From Microvirga mediterraneensis (GTDB lineage Bacteria; Pseudomonadota; Alphaproteobacteria; Rhizobiales; Beijerinckiaceae): a DNA stretch of 64,000 bases. Each line of letters begins with the position of its first letter. Positions within the stretch are counted from its first letter, which is position 1. Positions 21,901-29,213 of the stretch are shown in pieces. The stretch spans positions 1,459,001 through 1,523,000 of the forward strand of contig NZ_JACDXJ010000001.1 in assembly GCF_013520865.1 (NCBI RefSeq), read 5' to 3'. Under the pieces are notes generated by a model. It was not told the DNA's origin and searched no databases. It was given only the letters and a program-made list of their open reading frames with translations. Made by a program: the position numbers and the translations under genes.

Positions 21901-22143
21901 CGTGATCTGGCGGATGCCTTCGATGCCCGCGACCGCGCCCTCGATGATCTCCGTCACACGGCTCTCGATCACCTCGTTCGAGGCGCCGCGATAGACGGTG
22001 GAGACCGATACGACCGGGCGGTCGACCTGCGGGTATTCGCGAACCGGCAGGTTCATGAGCGATGCGAGGCCGCCCACGATCAGCAGCAGGCTGACCACGA
22101 CGGCGAAGACGGGGCGGCGGATGAAGAGGTCTGAAACCTGCAT
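18982..22143 (-). CDS. RND multidrug efflux transporter, inner-membrane subunit (AcrB/HAE1 family)
   Basis: A 1053-residue proton-driven pump. The N-terminus MQVSDLFIRRPVFAVVVSLL is the first of 12 membrane helices; two large periplasmic loops follow helices 1 and 7. The proton-relay pair is in GIVVDDAIVEIENV, and the second half repeats the fold around VPLAVTGGLLALFITG. Length and the FIRRPVFA start match the HAE1 family. The partner adaptor gene lies upstream on the same strand. No outer-membrane factor gene is present nearby. Substrates cannot be inferred. Confidence 0.94.
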   Translation of the reverse strand: MQVSDLFIRRPVFAVVVSLLLIVGGLASLMNLPVREYPQVDRPVVSVSTVYRGASNEVIESRVTEIIEGAVAGIEGIRQITSQSQNDRSSVSIEFEVSRDPEAATSDVRDAISRVTGRLPDGADTPVVRKVDANASAILWVGVTSTTLDALELSDFLKRVYVDRLSTVPGVANVNLSGERRFAMRVWVDRPALAARGLTVQDLETAIKRQNVELPGGRIESSQREFTVKTDSRLATPEQFQQVIVSSKNGYLVRLGEVAQVEVGPEDTRFEFYQSGETAIGLGVVRQSTANTLSVVDGVRKELEELKGSLPPGTTAEVAYDESQFIRASIEGVLHTLVEGVALVILVILLFLRDWRSTIVAMVAIPVSITAAFMVMAFFGASINVLTLLAIVLAIGIVVDDAIVEIENVHRRIEEGQPPLLASFDGAREIGFAVIATTATLMAVFVPLAFMTGNTGKLFREFGITLAAAIFFSGVVARTLTPMMCSKLMVPAHGRIQRMTEPLFEKMNGGYRWLLSRALGAPVVILFVGFLVSLSAYGLFQSLPKEFAPTEDRGAIIVRLQAPEGASLDYTRDRVKEVEKALMPLQEQGLVASMLSQVAPGFARPSPVNEGIVIVRLVPWEERTQSQQDIVRQMTPKVSSFPGARVSVVNPPAFGGAGGFGQPIQFVLGGPDYETIRGWRDTVMQKAQETGKFVNMDSNYRESQPDIRVQIDRQRAADLGVSVQDIGNTLQLMFGETEVSTFVSRGDEYPVIMRARAQDRATPNDLTNTFVRAANGELVPLSSFVTLTESAAPQALNRFDRLRSITIQSSLAPGVSIGEGLDILQQIVRDNLPAEVRIGYTGQSKDFLDSTGAIYLTFAMALLVVFLVLAAQFESWINPFIIMLTVPLAVTGGLLALFITGQTLNIYSQIGMILLIGLMTKNGILIVEFSNQLRERGYSVRDAVIEASVLRLRPILMTSIAMIGGAIPLAWSTGAGAEARNAIGSVIVGGVTVSTILTMLVVPSIYLLLGGFTKPATYVSELLDRLRAETGQVAHGDDIPSRAKPVPPAQAAE

Positions 22144-22190
22144 GGCTCTGGTCGATTCAGGTTAGGATCAAGTCTTGGGCGAAACACGCG

Positions 22191-22289
22191 GTGTCATCCC
22201 CGGCGCACGCAGTGCGGGAAGGGGATCCACGATCACGCTCGGCGCTATGGATCCCCTTCCCGGTCCTCAAGGACCGCCGGGGATGACAC
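22191..22289. repeat. Cruciform-type inverted repeat, GTCAT...ATGAC family, copy 3
   Basis: GTGTCATCCCCGGCG at the left and CGCCGGGGATGACAC at the right are nearly perfect complements, as are GGGAAGGGGATCCA and TGGATCCCCTTCCC inside them. Each arm carries its own small hairpin (GCACGCAGTGC; GGTCCTCAAGGACC). It lies inside the efflux operon, between adaptor and pump genes. Confidence 0.85.
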
Positions 22290-22296
22290 AAACTGT

Positions 22297-23565
22297 TCAC
22301 TTCCGCTCGGCCGCCTGAGCGGCTCCGATGGCCTGCGGGACGTTGAGCGAGGAGCGGGAGGGCTGCTCCCGGTTGGCCGCCGGAGCGGGAGCGGTCGGGG
22401 CGGTGGAGCCCACCGGGCGGGCGACGACCTCGGCCCCGGGGCGCACGCGCTGGACGCCCAGCACGACGATGGTCTCGCCGGCCTTCAACCCGTCGACCAC
22501 CTCGACCTTTCCGCCCTGGCGCTGGCCGATGGTGATGACGCGGCGCTCCACCTTGTTGTCCTTGACCGGATAGATGACGTGGCGCAGGCCTTCGCTGACG
22601 ACGGCCTCCTCCGGCACCACGACAGCGTCGTCCTTGGTCGAAACCTCGAGGGCGACCGACAGGAACATGCCGGGCTTCAGGGCTTCGTCGGGATTGTCGA
22701 ACTCGGCCGTCAGGCGCGCCGTGCGGGTCGTCTGGTCCACCCGGGGGTCGATGGTCGACACGCTACCCTTGAAGGTGCGGCCCTTATAGGCCGCCGAGGT
22801 GGCGTTGACCGTCTGGCCGGGCTTGAGCCTTCCCAGGAGATTTTCCGGCACCGCGAAGTCGAGGCGCACCCTGGACAGGTCGTCCAGGGAGGTGATGCGG
22901 GTGCCCGGGGCCACATAGGCGCCCAGCGAGACCGAGCGGGTGCCGACGCGGCCATCGAAAGGCGCGCGGATCATCAGGTCCTCGAGCCGGGCTTCGGCGG
23001 CCTTGCGCTGGGCGCGGGCGGAGGCGATGGAGCCGTCGAGGGATTTGATCTGCGCCGTCAGATCCTCGACCTGGGCCCCCGTGCCCGCGCCGGTGCGGCT
23101 GAGCGCCTGGGCGCGTTCGAGCTTGATGGCGACTTCGTTCCGGAGCGCCTCGGCGCGGCTGGCCTCGGCGATGGCCTGTTCGATCTCGGCCCGCCGCTCG
23201 GCGGCGTCGAACTGGACCAGCATGTCCCCGGCCTTGACTTTCTGGCCTTCGTTGAAGCCGATTTCGCCGACGATGCCTGCCACCTTGGCGGTCACGGTGA
23301 TCGATTCATAGGCACGGACCGTCCCAACAGATTCCCGGGTCTCGACGATGCGCCCGGTCTTGACGGTGTCGACATCGACCGTGGCGGGGCCGGTCGGACC
23401 GCCGCGTCCACGGCCGCCCTGGGCGGGCTGCTGGCCCGAGGGTTGGCTCACATACGCGCCGATCACGGGCACATTGGCCAGATGGCCGCCCTGGTAGGCG
23501 TACCAGCCGCCAGCGCCTGCTGCCCCCAGCACGGCAATGACGGCAAGTTGACCGGACACACGCAT
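22297..23565 (-). CDS. RND efflux transporter periplasmic adaptor subunit
   Basis: A 422-residue membrane-fusion protein. An N-terminal hydrophobic anchor (VIAVLGAAGAGGWYAY) is followed by a Gly/Gln linker, the barrel-sandwich half GEIGFNEGQKVKAGDMLVQ, a helical hairpin (about residues 125-195), the second lipoyl half, and beta-barrel and membrane-proximal domains (VVPEEAVVSEG). It bridges the inner-membrane pump to an outer-membrane channel. First gene of the pump operon; its ATG is at 23565. Confidence 0.92.
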   Translation of the reverse strand: MRVSGQLAVIAVLGAAGAGGWYAYQGGHLANVPVIGAYVSQPSGQQPAQGGRGRGGPTGPATVDVDTVKTGRIVETRESVGTVRAYESITVTAKVAGIVGEIGFNEGQKVKAGDMLVQFDAAERRAEIEQAIAEASRAEALRNEVAIKLERAQALSRTGAGTGAQVEDLTAQIKSLDGSIASARAQRKAAEARLEDLMIRAPFDGRVGTRSVSLGAYVAPGTRITSLDDLSRVRLDFAVPENLLGRLKPGQTVNATSAAYKGRTFKGSVSTIDPRVDQTTRTARLTAEFDNPDEALKPGMFLSVALEVSTKDDAVVVPEEAVVSEGLRHVIYPVKDNKVERRVITIGQRQGGKVEVVDGLKAGETIVVLGVQRVRPGAEVVARPVGSTAPTAPAPAANREQPSRSSLNVPQAIGAAQAAERK

Positions 23566-23814
23566 GCTCGCTCCTAACTCAGTCCTTCGACCTTATTCGG
23601 TTCTTGGTCGTAATTGTCGGAAGTGGTCCTAGCATAATACATGCCAAGTGCTGCGAATATAACGCAGCAAACACGATGTTTTGTATTACGATTTCGTAAT
23701 CTCAATTTCTTCCGGACGAGGTCAGGAGTTCAGCCAGACTCAGAAGTTGCCGCAAGCTTGACAATGTTCATTATTTGTTCTATGAATTCATTCATATTTT
23801 TGAATGGATTTTTT

Positions 23815-24574
23815 ATGGATTCGTGGACTTTGAAGGAGAATTGGAGGGCAGCCCGTTACGCGCTCTCGCTCGCTCAATTGGAGCTTCGGCGACTGCGCCT
23901 GTCCCTGATTCTCAAGCGGTTCAACCCGAGCCAGCCGCGCGTGCCCGCTGGGAATCCCGGCGGTGGACGTTGGACGGACGGAGGAGGTGGTGAGGGCTCT
24001 TCGCGCATCGAGTTCGTTTCCAACCGCCCCAGACAAGGTGGCGGCACCCGCGTCATTCGCGGTCGAGCCTACGAGACGACGCCAGCTCAAGAGGTGCGCC
24101 TCGACGTGTCGGCTGCCCGTGCGCGGGCTGCTGGTGCAGGAGGTCCAACGACATGATTCGAACTGGCGCCCGACGCCGAGCATCTACGAGGGAGTCGAGG
24201 GTGAGATCCTCGCTAATGAAGCTGCAGCATTGCAGGCTGCGGCCCGCCTGAGGGAATTGCGCAGACCGGAGCCCGTCCGCGGACCAATGGAGGAAATCCT
24301 CATGCCCAACGGGCAGCATCTCGGGACGCGGTATAGGAGCGCGGACGACACGACGCGTACAGTAACGTCTTCCGAATTCAACAGCCTGCTTGAGACCCTT
24401 ACGCCGGGCTCGCAGATCGTTCAGTCTCCTCCGGCGTATCGGGGTCTCTGGTATCGTCGCCCCGATGGATCAATTTTTGGTGTTAGACGAAGCGAAGAGA
24501 ATGGCATCACAATCGATGTCATTCAAAACAATCATCCCATTCTAAGAAGCGGTTACAAAGTGCATCAGCAATGA
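23815..24574 (+). pseudogene. Frameshifted toxin-like protein with QPRVPAG-GG-WT N-terminal motif
   Basis: Two overlapping frames make one gene. Frame one (from ATG 23815) encodes LKRFNPSQPRVPAGNPGGG followed by RWTDGGGG, then ends at 24156. Frame two carries on with VQRHDSNWRPTPSIYEGVEG, a helical Ala/Arg-rich stretch and a C-terminal domain of about 90 residues containing GLWYRRPDGSIFGVRRSEEN. Removing one G from the GGG run at 24125-24127 joins them into a 252-residue protein. The layout (adaptor motif, linker, compact C-terminal domain, downstream overlapping gene) resembles a polymorphic toxin, but I do not recognise the C-terminal domain. Base composition is lower in GC than its neighbours. 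Confidence 0.55.
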
Positions 24575-24954
24575 CACAGGAACTCAGGCATAAATATTTT
24601 GATCGCTCCATGAGCGAATGGATCAAGATGGTAGCCAACGAATTGCCTATCGATGCTGTCGGCATGTGGCAGATCGTGCCGGGTGGCCGACATGGCTTCG
24701 GTCTCGAAGGCGAGGCGTTGACGGACTATGTCCGTCGCTGCATAGCCGAACTGCTGTCGCGCGGTGCGGTGCCTGTCGTGGGCGGTGGGCTGGAGGGCGA
24801 GCACGAGTGGATCGCGCAGCCGCAATATGGTTCGAAACCGGACGAGATCATCGAGAATGTTGTGCGCGAATGGCTCGCCAACGGAGCAAAGGACGAGGAC
24901 CCCGGCGGCCTTTGGTTTGCCCGACGGGAGCGCGCTTGGTTTCCTCCGGCTTGA
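24571..24954 (+). CDS. Putative immunity protein of the upstream toxin-like gene
   Basis: A 127-residue soluble acidic protein with no signal or membrane segment. Its ATG overlaps the upstream stop (ATGA), implying coupled translation. Trp-rich conserved-looking stretches include VGMWQIVPGGRHGFGLEGEA and GGLWFARRE. Small size, 4-base overlap and position just after a toxin-like C-terminal domain are what is expected of an immunity protein, but this is contextual inference and no family is recognised with certainty. Confidence 0.5.
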   Translation: MTQELRHKYFDRSMSEWIKMVANELPIDAVGMWQIVPGGRHGFGLEGEALTDYVRRCIAELLSRGAVPVVGGGLEGEHEWIAQPQYGSKPDEIIENVVREWLANGAKDEDPGGLWFARRERAWFPPA

Positions 24955-25064
24955 AGTGAGCATTTCATGCTGTGCGAAATGCAATGAATGAAAGAGGGCT
25001 TCCTTTAGGAGACAATCTGGGGCGCGCGGCGGCACGCTCTAAAGTCGGTGCCAAATCGCCTTGA

Positions 25065-25139
25065 CCCGCCTCGTCAATTCCACCATACCGGTTGGCGGGA
25101 CACCTCTCCCCACCGAGAGGCGCCCATCTGTAAGGATGG
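25065..25139 (+). ncRNA. serC-type RNA leader
   Basis: Three successive hairpins lie directly upstream of serC: CCCGCC (25065-25070)/GGCGGG (25094-25099), CCTCTC (25103-25108)/GAGAGG (25115-25120), and CCATC (25124-25128)/GATGG (25135-25139). The last one pairs with part of the Shine-Dalgarno AAGGATGG of serC. The serC RNA motif is a known conserved leader upstream of serC-serA in Alphaproteobacteria; position and layout fit, but no covariance search was possible. Confidence 0.65.
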
Positions 25140-25144
25140 ATTAC

Positions 25145-26317
25145 ATGACGAACCTGCCCGCCGCGCGTCCGCGCGCGCCTTTCTTTTCGTCCGGCCCCTG
25201 CGCGAAGCGCCCCGGATGGTCCTTAGCAAACCTGAAGACCGACAGCCTCGGCCGTTCGCACCGCGCGAAGCTCGGCAAGGCTCGGTTGAAGCTCGCCATC
25301 GAGCTCACCCGCGAGGTGCTGGAGGTGCCGGCCGATTACCGCATCGGCATCGTGCCCGCCTCCGACACCGGCGCCGTCGAGATGGTGCTGTGGTCGATGC
25401 TGGGCGCCCGCCCCGTCGACATGCTGGCCTGGGAAAGCTTCGGCGAGGGCTGGGTCACGGACGTGGTGAAGCAGCTCAAGCTGTCCGACGCCCGCGTGAT
25501 CAATGCGCCCTACGGCGAGCTTCCCGATCTCACCCAGGTCGATACGAAGAACCGCGACGTGGTCTTCACCTGGAACGGCACCACGTCCGGCGTGCGCGTG
25601 CCGAACGCCGATTGGATCGCGGCCGACCGCGAGGGCCTGACGATCTGCGACGCCACATCGGCGGCCTTCGCGCAGAAGCTCGACTTTTCGAAGCTCGATG
25701 TGGTCACCTTCTCCTGGCAGAAGGTGCTGGGCGGCGAAGCGGCCCACGGCATGCTCATCCTCTCGCCCCGCGCGGTGGAGCGCCTCGAGACCTATAAGCC
25801 CGCCTGGCCCCTGCCGAAGATCTTCCGCATGACCAAGGGCGGAAAACTTATCGAAGGCATCTTCGAGGGCGAGACCATCAACACGCCGTCCATGCTCGCG
25901 GTCGAGGATTACATCGACGCGCTCGAATGGGCGAAGTCCATCGGCGGTCTGAACGCGCTCGTCGCCAAGGCCGACGCCAATGCCAAGGTCATCCATGACT
26001 GGGTCGCCAGGACCCCGTGGATCGCGAACCTCGCCAAGGTTCCGGCGACGGCTTCGAACACCAGCGTGTGCCTCGTGATCGCCGATCCGGACGTGGTGGC
26101 CAAGGGCCCCGAGGCCGTGGCGCAGGTCGCCAAGGGCATCACGGCCGCGCTCGACAAGGAGGGCGTTGCCCTCGACATCGGGGCCTATCGCGATGCGCCT
26201 CCGGGCCTCCGCATCTGGTGCGGCGCGACGGTCGAGCAATCCGACCTCGAAGCCCTGACGCCTTGGCTCGACTGGGCCTTCGCGCAGGAAAAGGCGAAGC
26301 TCGCGAAAGCGGCTTGA
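25145..26317 (+). CDS. serC: Phosphoserine transaminase SerC
   Basis: A 390-residue PLP enzyme converting 3-phosphohydroxypyruvate and glutamate to phosphoserine. ATG 25145 has AAGGATGG 5-9 bases upstream. It belongs to the alphaproteobacterial subtype ([13 protein letters not shown] start). The PLP lysine is in [14 protein letters not shown]; the preceding Asp is in TICDATSAA. It precedes serA in a serine operon and is probably controlled by the structured leader. Confidence 0.95.
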   Translation: MTNLPAARPRAPFFSSGPCAKRPGWSLANLKTDSLGRSHRAKLGKARLKLAIELTREVLEVPADYRIGIVPASDTGAVEMVLWSMLGARPVDMLAWESFGEGWVTDVVKQLKLSDARVINAPYGELPDLTQVDTKNRDVVFTWNGTTSGVRVPNADWIAADREGLTICDATSAAFAQKLDFSKLDVVTFSWQKVLGGEAAHGMLILSPRAVERLETYKPAWPLPKIFRMTKGGKLIEGIFEGETINTPSMLAVEDYIDALEWAKSIGGLNALVAKADANAKVIHDWVARTPWIANLAKVPATASNTSVCLVIADPDVVAKGPEAVAQVAKGITAALDKEGVALDIGAYRDAPPGLRIWCGATVEQSDLEALTPWLDWAFAQEKAKLAKAA

Positions 26318-26322
26318 GTTTT

Positions 26323-26485
26323 ACCCTCCCCTTGAGGGGTGGGTCGACGCCCTTGAGGGCGGCGGGGTGGGGCGGCAACACCGCTCTTGCCGACCGCCCT
26401 CGGACCTAACGCCAGCTAAACAAATCGACAGCGCCGTTCACCCCACCCCGGCTCTTAGAGCCGACCCTCCCCCTCAAGGGGGGGT
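26323..26485. repeat. CCTCCCCC-armed palindromic repeat between serC and serA
   Basis: The left side is ACCCTCCCCTTGAGGGG then GGGTCGACGCCCTTGAGGGC and GGGGTGGGG; the right side is CACCCCACCCC, a GGCTCTTAGAGCC hairpin and ACCCTCCCCCTCAAGGGGG. It matches in plan the element inside ybgC (5138-5270). Confidence 0.75.
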
Positions 26486-26513
26486 AGAAGGGGCGGCACA
26501 TATGAGGTGCACC

Positions 26514-28106
26514 ATGCCCGCTCCCCGCGTTCTCATTTCCGACGCTCTCTCTCCGGCCGCCGTGCAGATCTTCAAGGACCGCGGCATCGAGGTCGACTTC
26601 CAGCCGGACCTCGGCAAGGACAAGGAGAAACTCAGCCAGATCATCGGCGATTACGACGGCCTCGCCATCCGGTCCGCCACCAAGGTGACGGCGAAGATCC
26701 TCGAACAGGCGAAGAACCTGAAGGTGATCGGCCGCGCCGGCATCGGCGTCGACAATGTCGAGATCCCCGCCGCCACGGCGAAGGGCATCATCGTCATGAA
26801 CACGCCCTTCGGCAATTCCATCACGACCGCCGAGCACGCCATTGCGATGATGTTCGCGCTCGCGCGCCAGATCCCGCAGGCGGACGCATCCACGCAGGCC
26901 GGCAAGTGGGAGAAGAACCGCTTCATGGGCGTGGAGCTGACCGCCAAGGTGCTGGGCGTGATCGGCTGCGGCAATATCGGGTCCATCGTGGCCGACCGCG
27001 CCATCGGGCTGCGCATGAAGGTGATCGCCTACGATCCGTTCCTGTCGCCGGAGCGCGCGGTCGAACTCGGCGTCGAGAAGGTGGAGCTGGACGACCTGCT
27101 GCGTCGCGCCGACATCATCACGCTTCACGTGCCGATGACCGAGAAGACGAAGAACGTGCTCTCGGCCGAGAACATCGCCAAGACCAAGAAGGGCGTGCGC
27201 ATCGTCAACTGCGCCCGCGGCGGTCTCGTCGACGAGGTGGCTTTGCGCGGGGCGCTCGATTCCGGCCATGTGGCGGGGGCAGCCTTCGACGTGTTCGTCG
27301 AGGAACCGGCGACCTCGAATCCGCTCTTCGGCCATCCCAACGTGGTCTGCACGCCGCATCTCGGCGCGGCCACGACGGAAGCGCAGGAGAACGTGGCCCT
27401 GCAGGTGGCCGAGCAGATGTCGGATTACCTGCTCCAGGGCGCGATCCAGAACGCCGTGAACTTCCCGTCGATCACTGCCGAGGAAGCGCCGCGCCTGAAG
27501 CCGTTCGTGGCGCTTGCCGACAAGCTCGGCTCCTTCCTGGGCCAGCTCACGGAAGCGCCGATCAAGGGCATCCGCATCGAGTACGAGGGCGCCGTCGCCG
27601 AGATGAACACCCGCGCGCTCACCTCCGCGGCGGTGACCGGCGTGCTGCGTCCCTTCCTGCAGGACATCAACATGGTCTCGGCGCCCATCGTGGCGCGGGA
27701 GCGCGGCATCACGGTGGAGGAAGTCAAGCGCGAGAGCGCGGCCCGCGACTACGAGAGCTTCATCCGCATCGTCGTCGACGCGGAGGACATGTCGCGCCAT
27801 GCGGGCGGCACCGTGTTCCAGGACGGCAAGCCGCGCGTGACGGAGATCCGCGACATCATGGTCGATGCCGAGTTCGCGCCGAACATGATCTACGTGAGAA
27901 ACGACGACAAGCCCGGCTTCATCGGCCGCTTCGGCACCCTGCTCGGCGAATCCGGCGTGAACGTCGCGACCTTCGCGCTCGGCCGCGACGAGCCCGGCGG
28001 CGACGCCATCTGCTTCGTGTCCGTGGACGAGCCCGTGTCGGATGAACTTTTGCGCAAGATCGAGGAGATCCCGCAGGTCAAGCGCGCCCGCGCGGTGCGC
28101 TTCTAA
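26514..28106 (+). CDS. serA: D-3-phosphoglycerate dehydrogenase SerA
   Basis: A 530-residue NAD-dependent enzyme for the first step of serine synthesis. ATG 26514 follows GAGGTG; an upstream in-frame ATG at 26502 exists and the frame runs back through the repeat without homology. Substrate-binding domain, then Rossmann motif LGVIGCGNIGSIVADR, catalytic Arg in NCARGGLVDE, Glu in VEEPAT and His in CTPHLGAATTEA. The C-terminus has the intervening ASB domain and an ACT domain (NDDKPGFIGRFGTLLGESGV) for serine feedback. This is the long, type 1 form. Confidence 0.97.
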   Translation: MPAPRVLISDALSPAAVQIFKDRGIEVDFQPDLGKDKEKLSQIIGDYDGLAIRSATKVTAKILEQAKNLKVIGRAGIGVDNVEIPAATAKGIIVMNTPFGNSITTAEHAIAMMFALARQIPQADASTQAGKWEKNRFMGVELTAKVLGVIGCGNIGSIVADRAIGLRMKVIAYDPFLSPERAVELGVEKVELDDLLRRADIITLHVPMTEKTKNVLSAENIAKTKKGVRIVNCARGGLVDEVALRGALDSGHVAGAAFDVFVEEPATSNPLFGHPNVVCTPHLGAATTEAQENVALQVAEQMSDYLLQGAIQNAVNFPSITAEEAPRLKPFVALADKLGSFLGQLTEAPIKGIRIEYEGAVAEMNTRALTSAAVTGVLRPFLQDINMVSAPIVARERGITVEEVKRESAARDYESFIRIVVDAEDMSRHAGGTVFQDGKPRVTEIRDIMVDAEFAPNMIYVRNDDKPGFIGRFGTLLGESGVNVATFALGRDEPGGDAICFVSVDEPVSDELLRKIEEIPQVKRARAVRF

Positions 28107-28130
28107 CCAGAGGTATCGAGGGAACGCATC

Positions 28131-29003
28131 ATGGCACCGATTCCGTCACAACGCTTCGTCCTGACGCTCGCCTGCGCGAACCGTCCCGGCATCGTGGCGG
28201 CCGTGGCGGGCCACCTGTCGGATGCGGGCCTCAACATCCTCGACGCGCAGCAATACGACGACACGCAGACGGATCGCTTCTTCATGCGTGTCGTGTTCAA
28301 TCCCGTGGCGGGAGAGAGTGATATCGAAGCGCTGAAAAGCGGATTCACGCCGCTCGCCGAACGCTTCGGCATGACGTGGACGATGAGCGACCAGGGCCGG
28401 AAACAGCGCGTCATGCTGCTGGTCTCGAAGTTCGATCATTGCCTTGCCGACCTGCTCTATCGCTGGCGCATCGGCGAGCTCGACTTCGAGCCCGTCGGCG
28501 TCATCGCCAATCATCCGGCCGAGACCTACAGCCACGTGGATCTGGGCGACGTGCCGTTCCACTGCCTTCCCGTCACGAAGGACACCAAGCTCGAGCAGGA
28601 AGCGCAGGTCTGGGAGATCATCCGTGGTTCCAAGGCCGATCTCGTGGTGCTCGCGCGCTATATGCAGGTGCTGTCGGACGGACTCGCGGCGAAGCTCGCG
28701 GGCCGCTGCATCAACATCCACCACTCGTTCCTTCCCAGCTTCAAGGGCGCCAAGCCCTATCACCAGGCCCATGCGCGCGGCGTGAAGCTGATCGGCGCGA
28801 CCGCGCATTACGTCACGTCCGATCTCGACGAGGGTCCGATCATCGCGCAGGACGTGGAATCGATCACGCACCGCGACTCGGCGGAGGATCTCGTGCGCAA
28901 GGGCCGCGACATCGAACGCCGCGTGCTGGCCCGCGCCGTGCGCTACCATCTGGAGGACCGCATACTCCTCAACGGCCGCAAGACCGTGGTGTTCGCGGAT
29001 TAG
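28131..29003 (+). CDS. purU: Formyltetrahydrofolate deformylase PurU
   Basis: A 290-residue cytoplasmic enzyme hydrolysing 10-formyl-THF to THF and formate, balancing one-carbon pools. An N-terminal ACT domain ([19 protein letters not shown]) is followed by the formyltransferase-like domain with [17 protein letters not shown], containing the catalytic His, and the downstream Asp in [10 protein letters not shown]. It lies 24 bases after serA, so serine and one-carbon genes are probably cotranscribed. Confidence 0.96.
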   Translation: MAPIPSQRFVLTLACANRPGIVAAVAGHLSDAGLNILDAQQYDDTQTDRFFMRVVFNPVAGESDIEALKSGFTPLAERFGMTWTMSDQGRKQRVMLLVSKFDHCLADLLYRWRIGELDFEPVGVIANHPAETYSHVDLGDVPFHCLPVTKDTKLEQEAQVWEIIRGSKADLVVLARYMQVLSDGLAAKLAGRCINIHHSFLPSFKGAKPYHQAHARGVKLIGATAHYVTSDLDEGPIIAQDVESITHRDSAEDLVRKGRDIERRVLARAVRYHLEDRILLNGRKTVVFAD

Positions 29004-29100
29004 AGGATCGAACGCATTAGCGGAAACCGGTTTCGCGTGAGACGATGCGAGAAACCAAAAGCCGAGAGCAATGGATACGAGCTCGAATTCACATCCGACG
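29004..29100. repeat. Degenerate GAGCATCG-type repeat after purU
   Basis: Contains GAACGCATTAGCGGAAACCGGTTTCGC and, further on, GAGCTCGAATTCACATCCGACG, fragments similar to the modules at 9763-9863 but without intact outer palindromes. No gene is seen from 29004 to 29213. Confidence 0.4.
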
Positions 29101-29213
29101 TTTGAGTGGCGCTGGTAGGTAGCACCCGTCCTTCCATCCATGCTCATGATGGTGATTGGAACGAGAAGGAGAGACCTTTCGATCCCTCCTTCCTTTGCCA
29201 AGACATTTCCGGT

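Noticed and set aside
18994..22134. Open frame of 1046 codons on the strand opposite the efflux pump gene
   Set aside because: It mirrors the pump gene in a high-GC antisense frame, is rich in His/Asp/Gly/Arg and shows no domain; a composition shadow.
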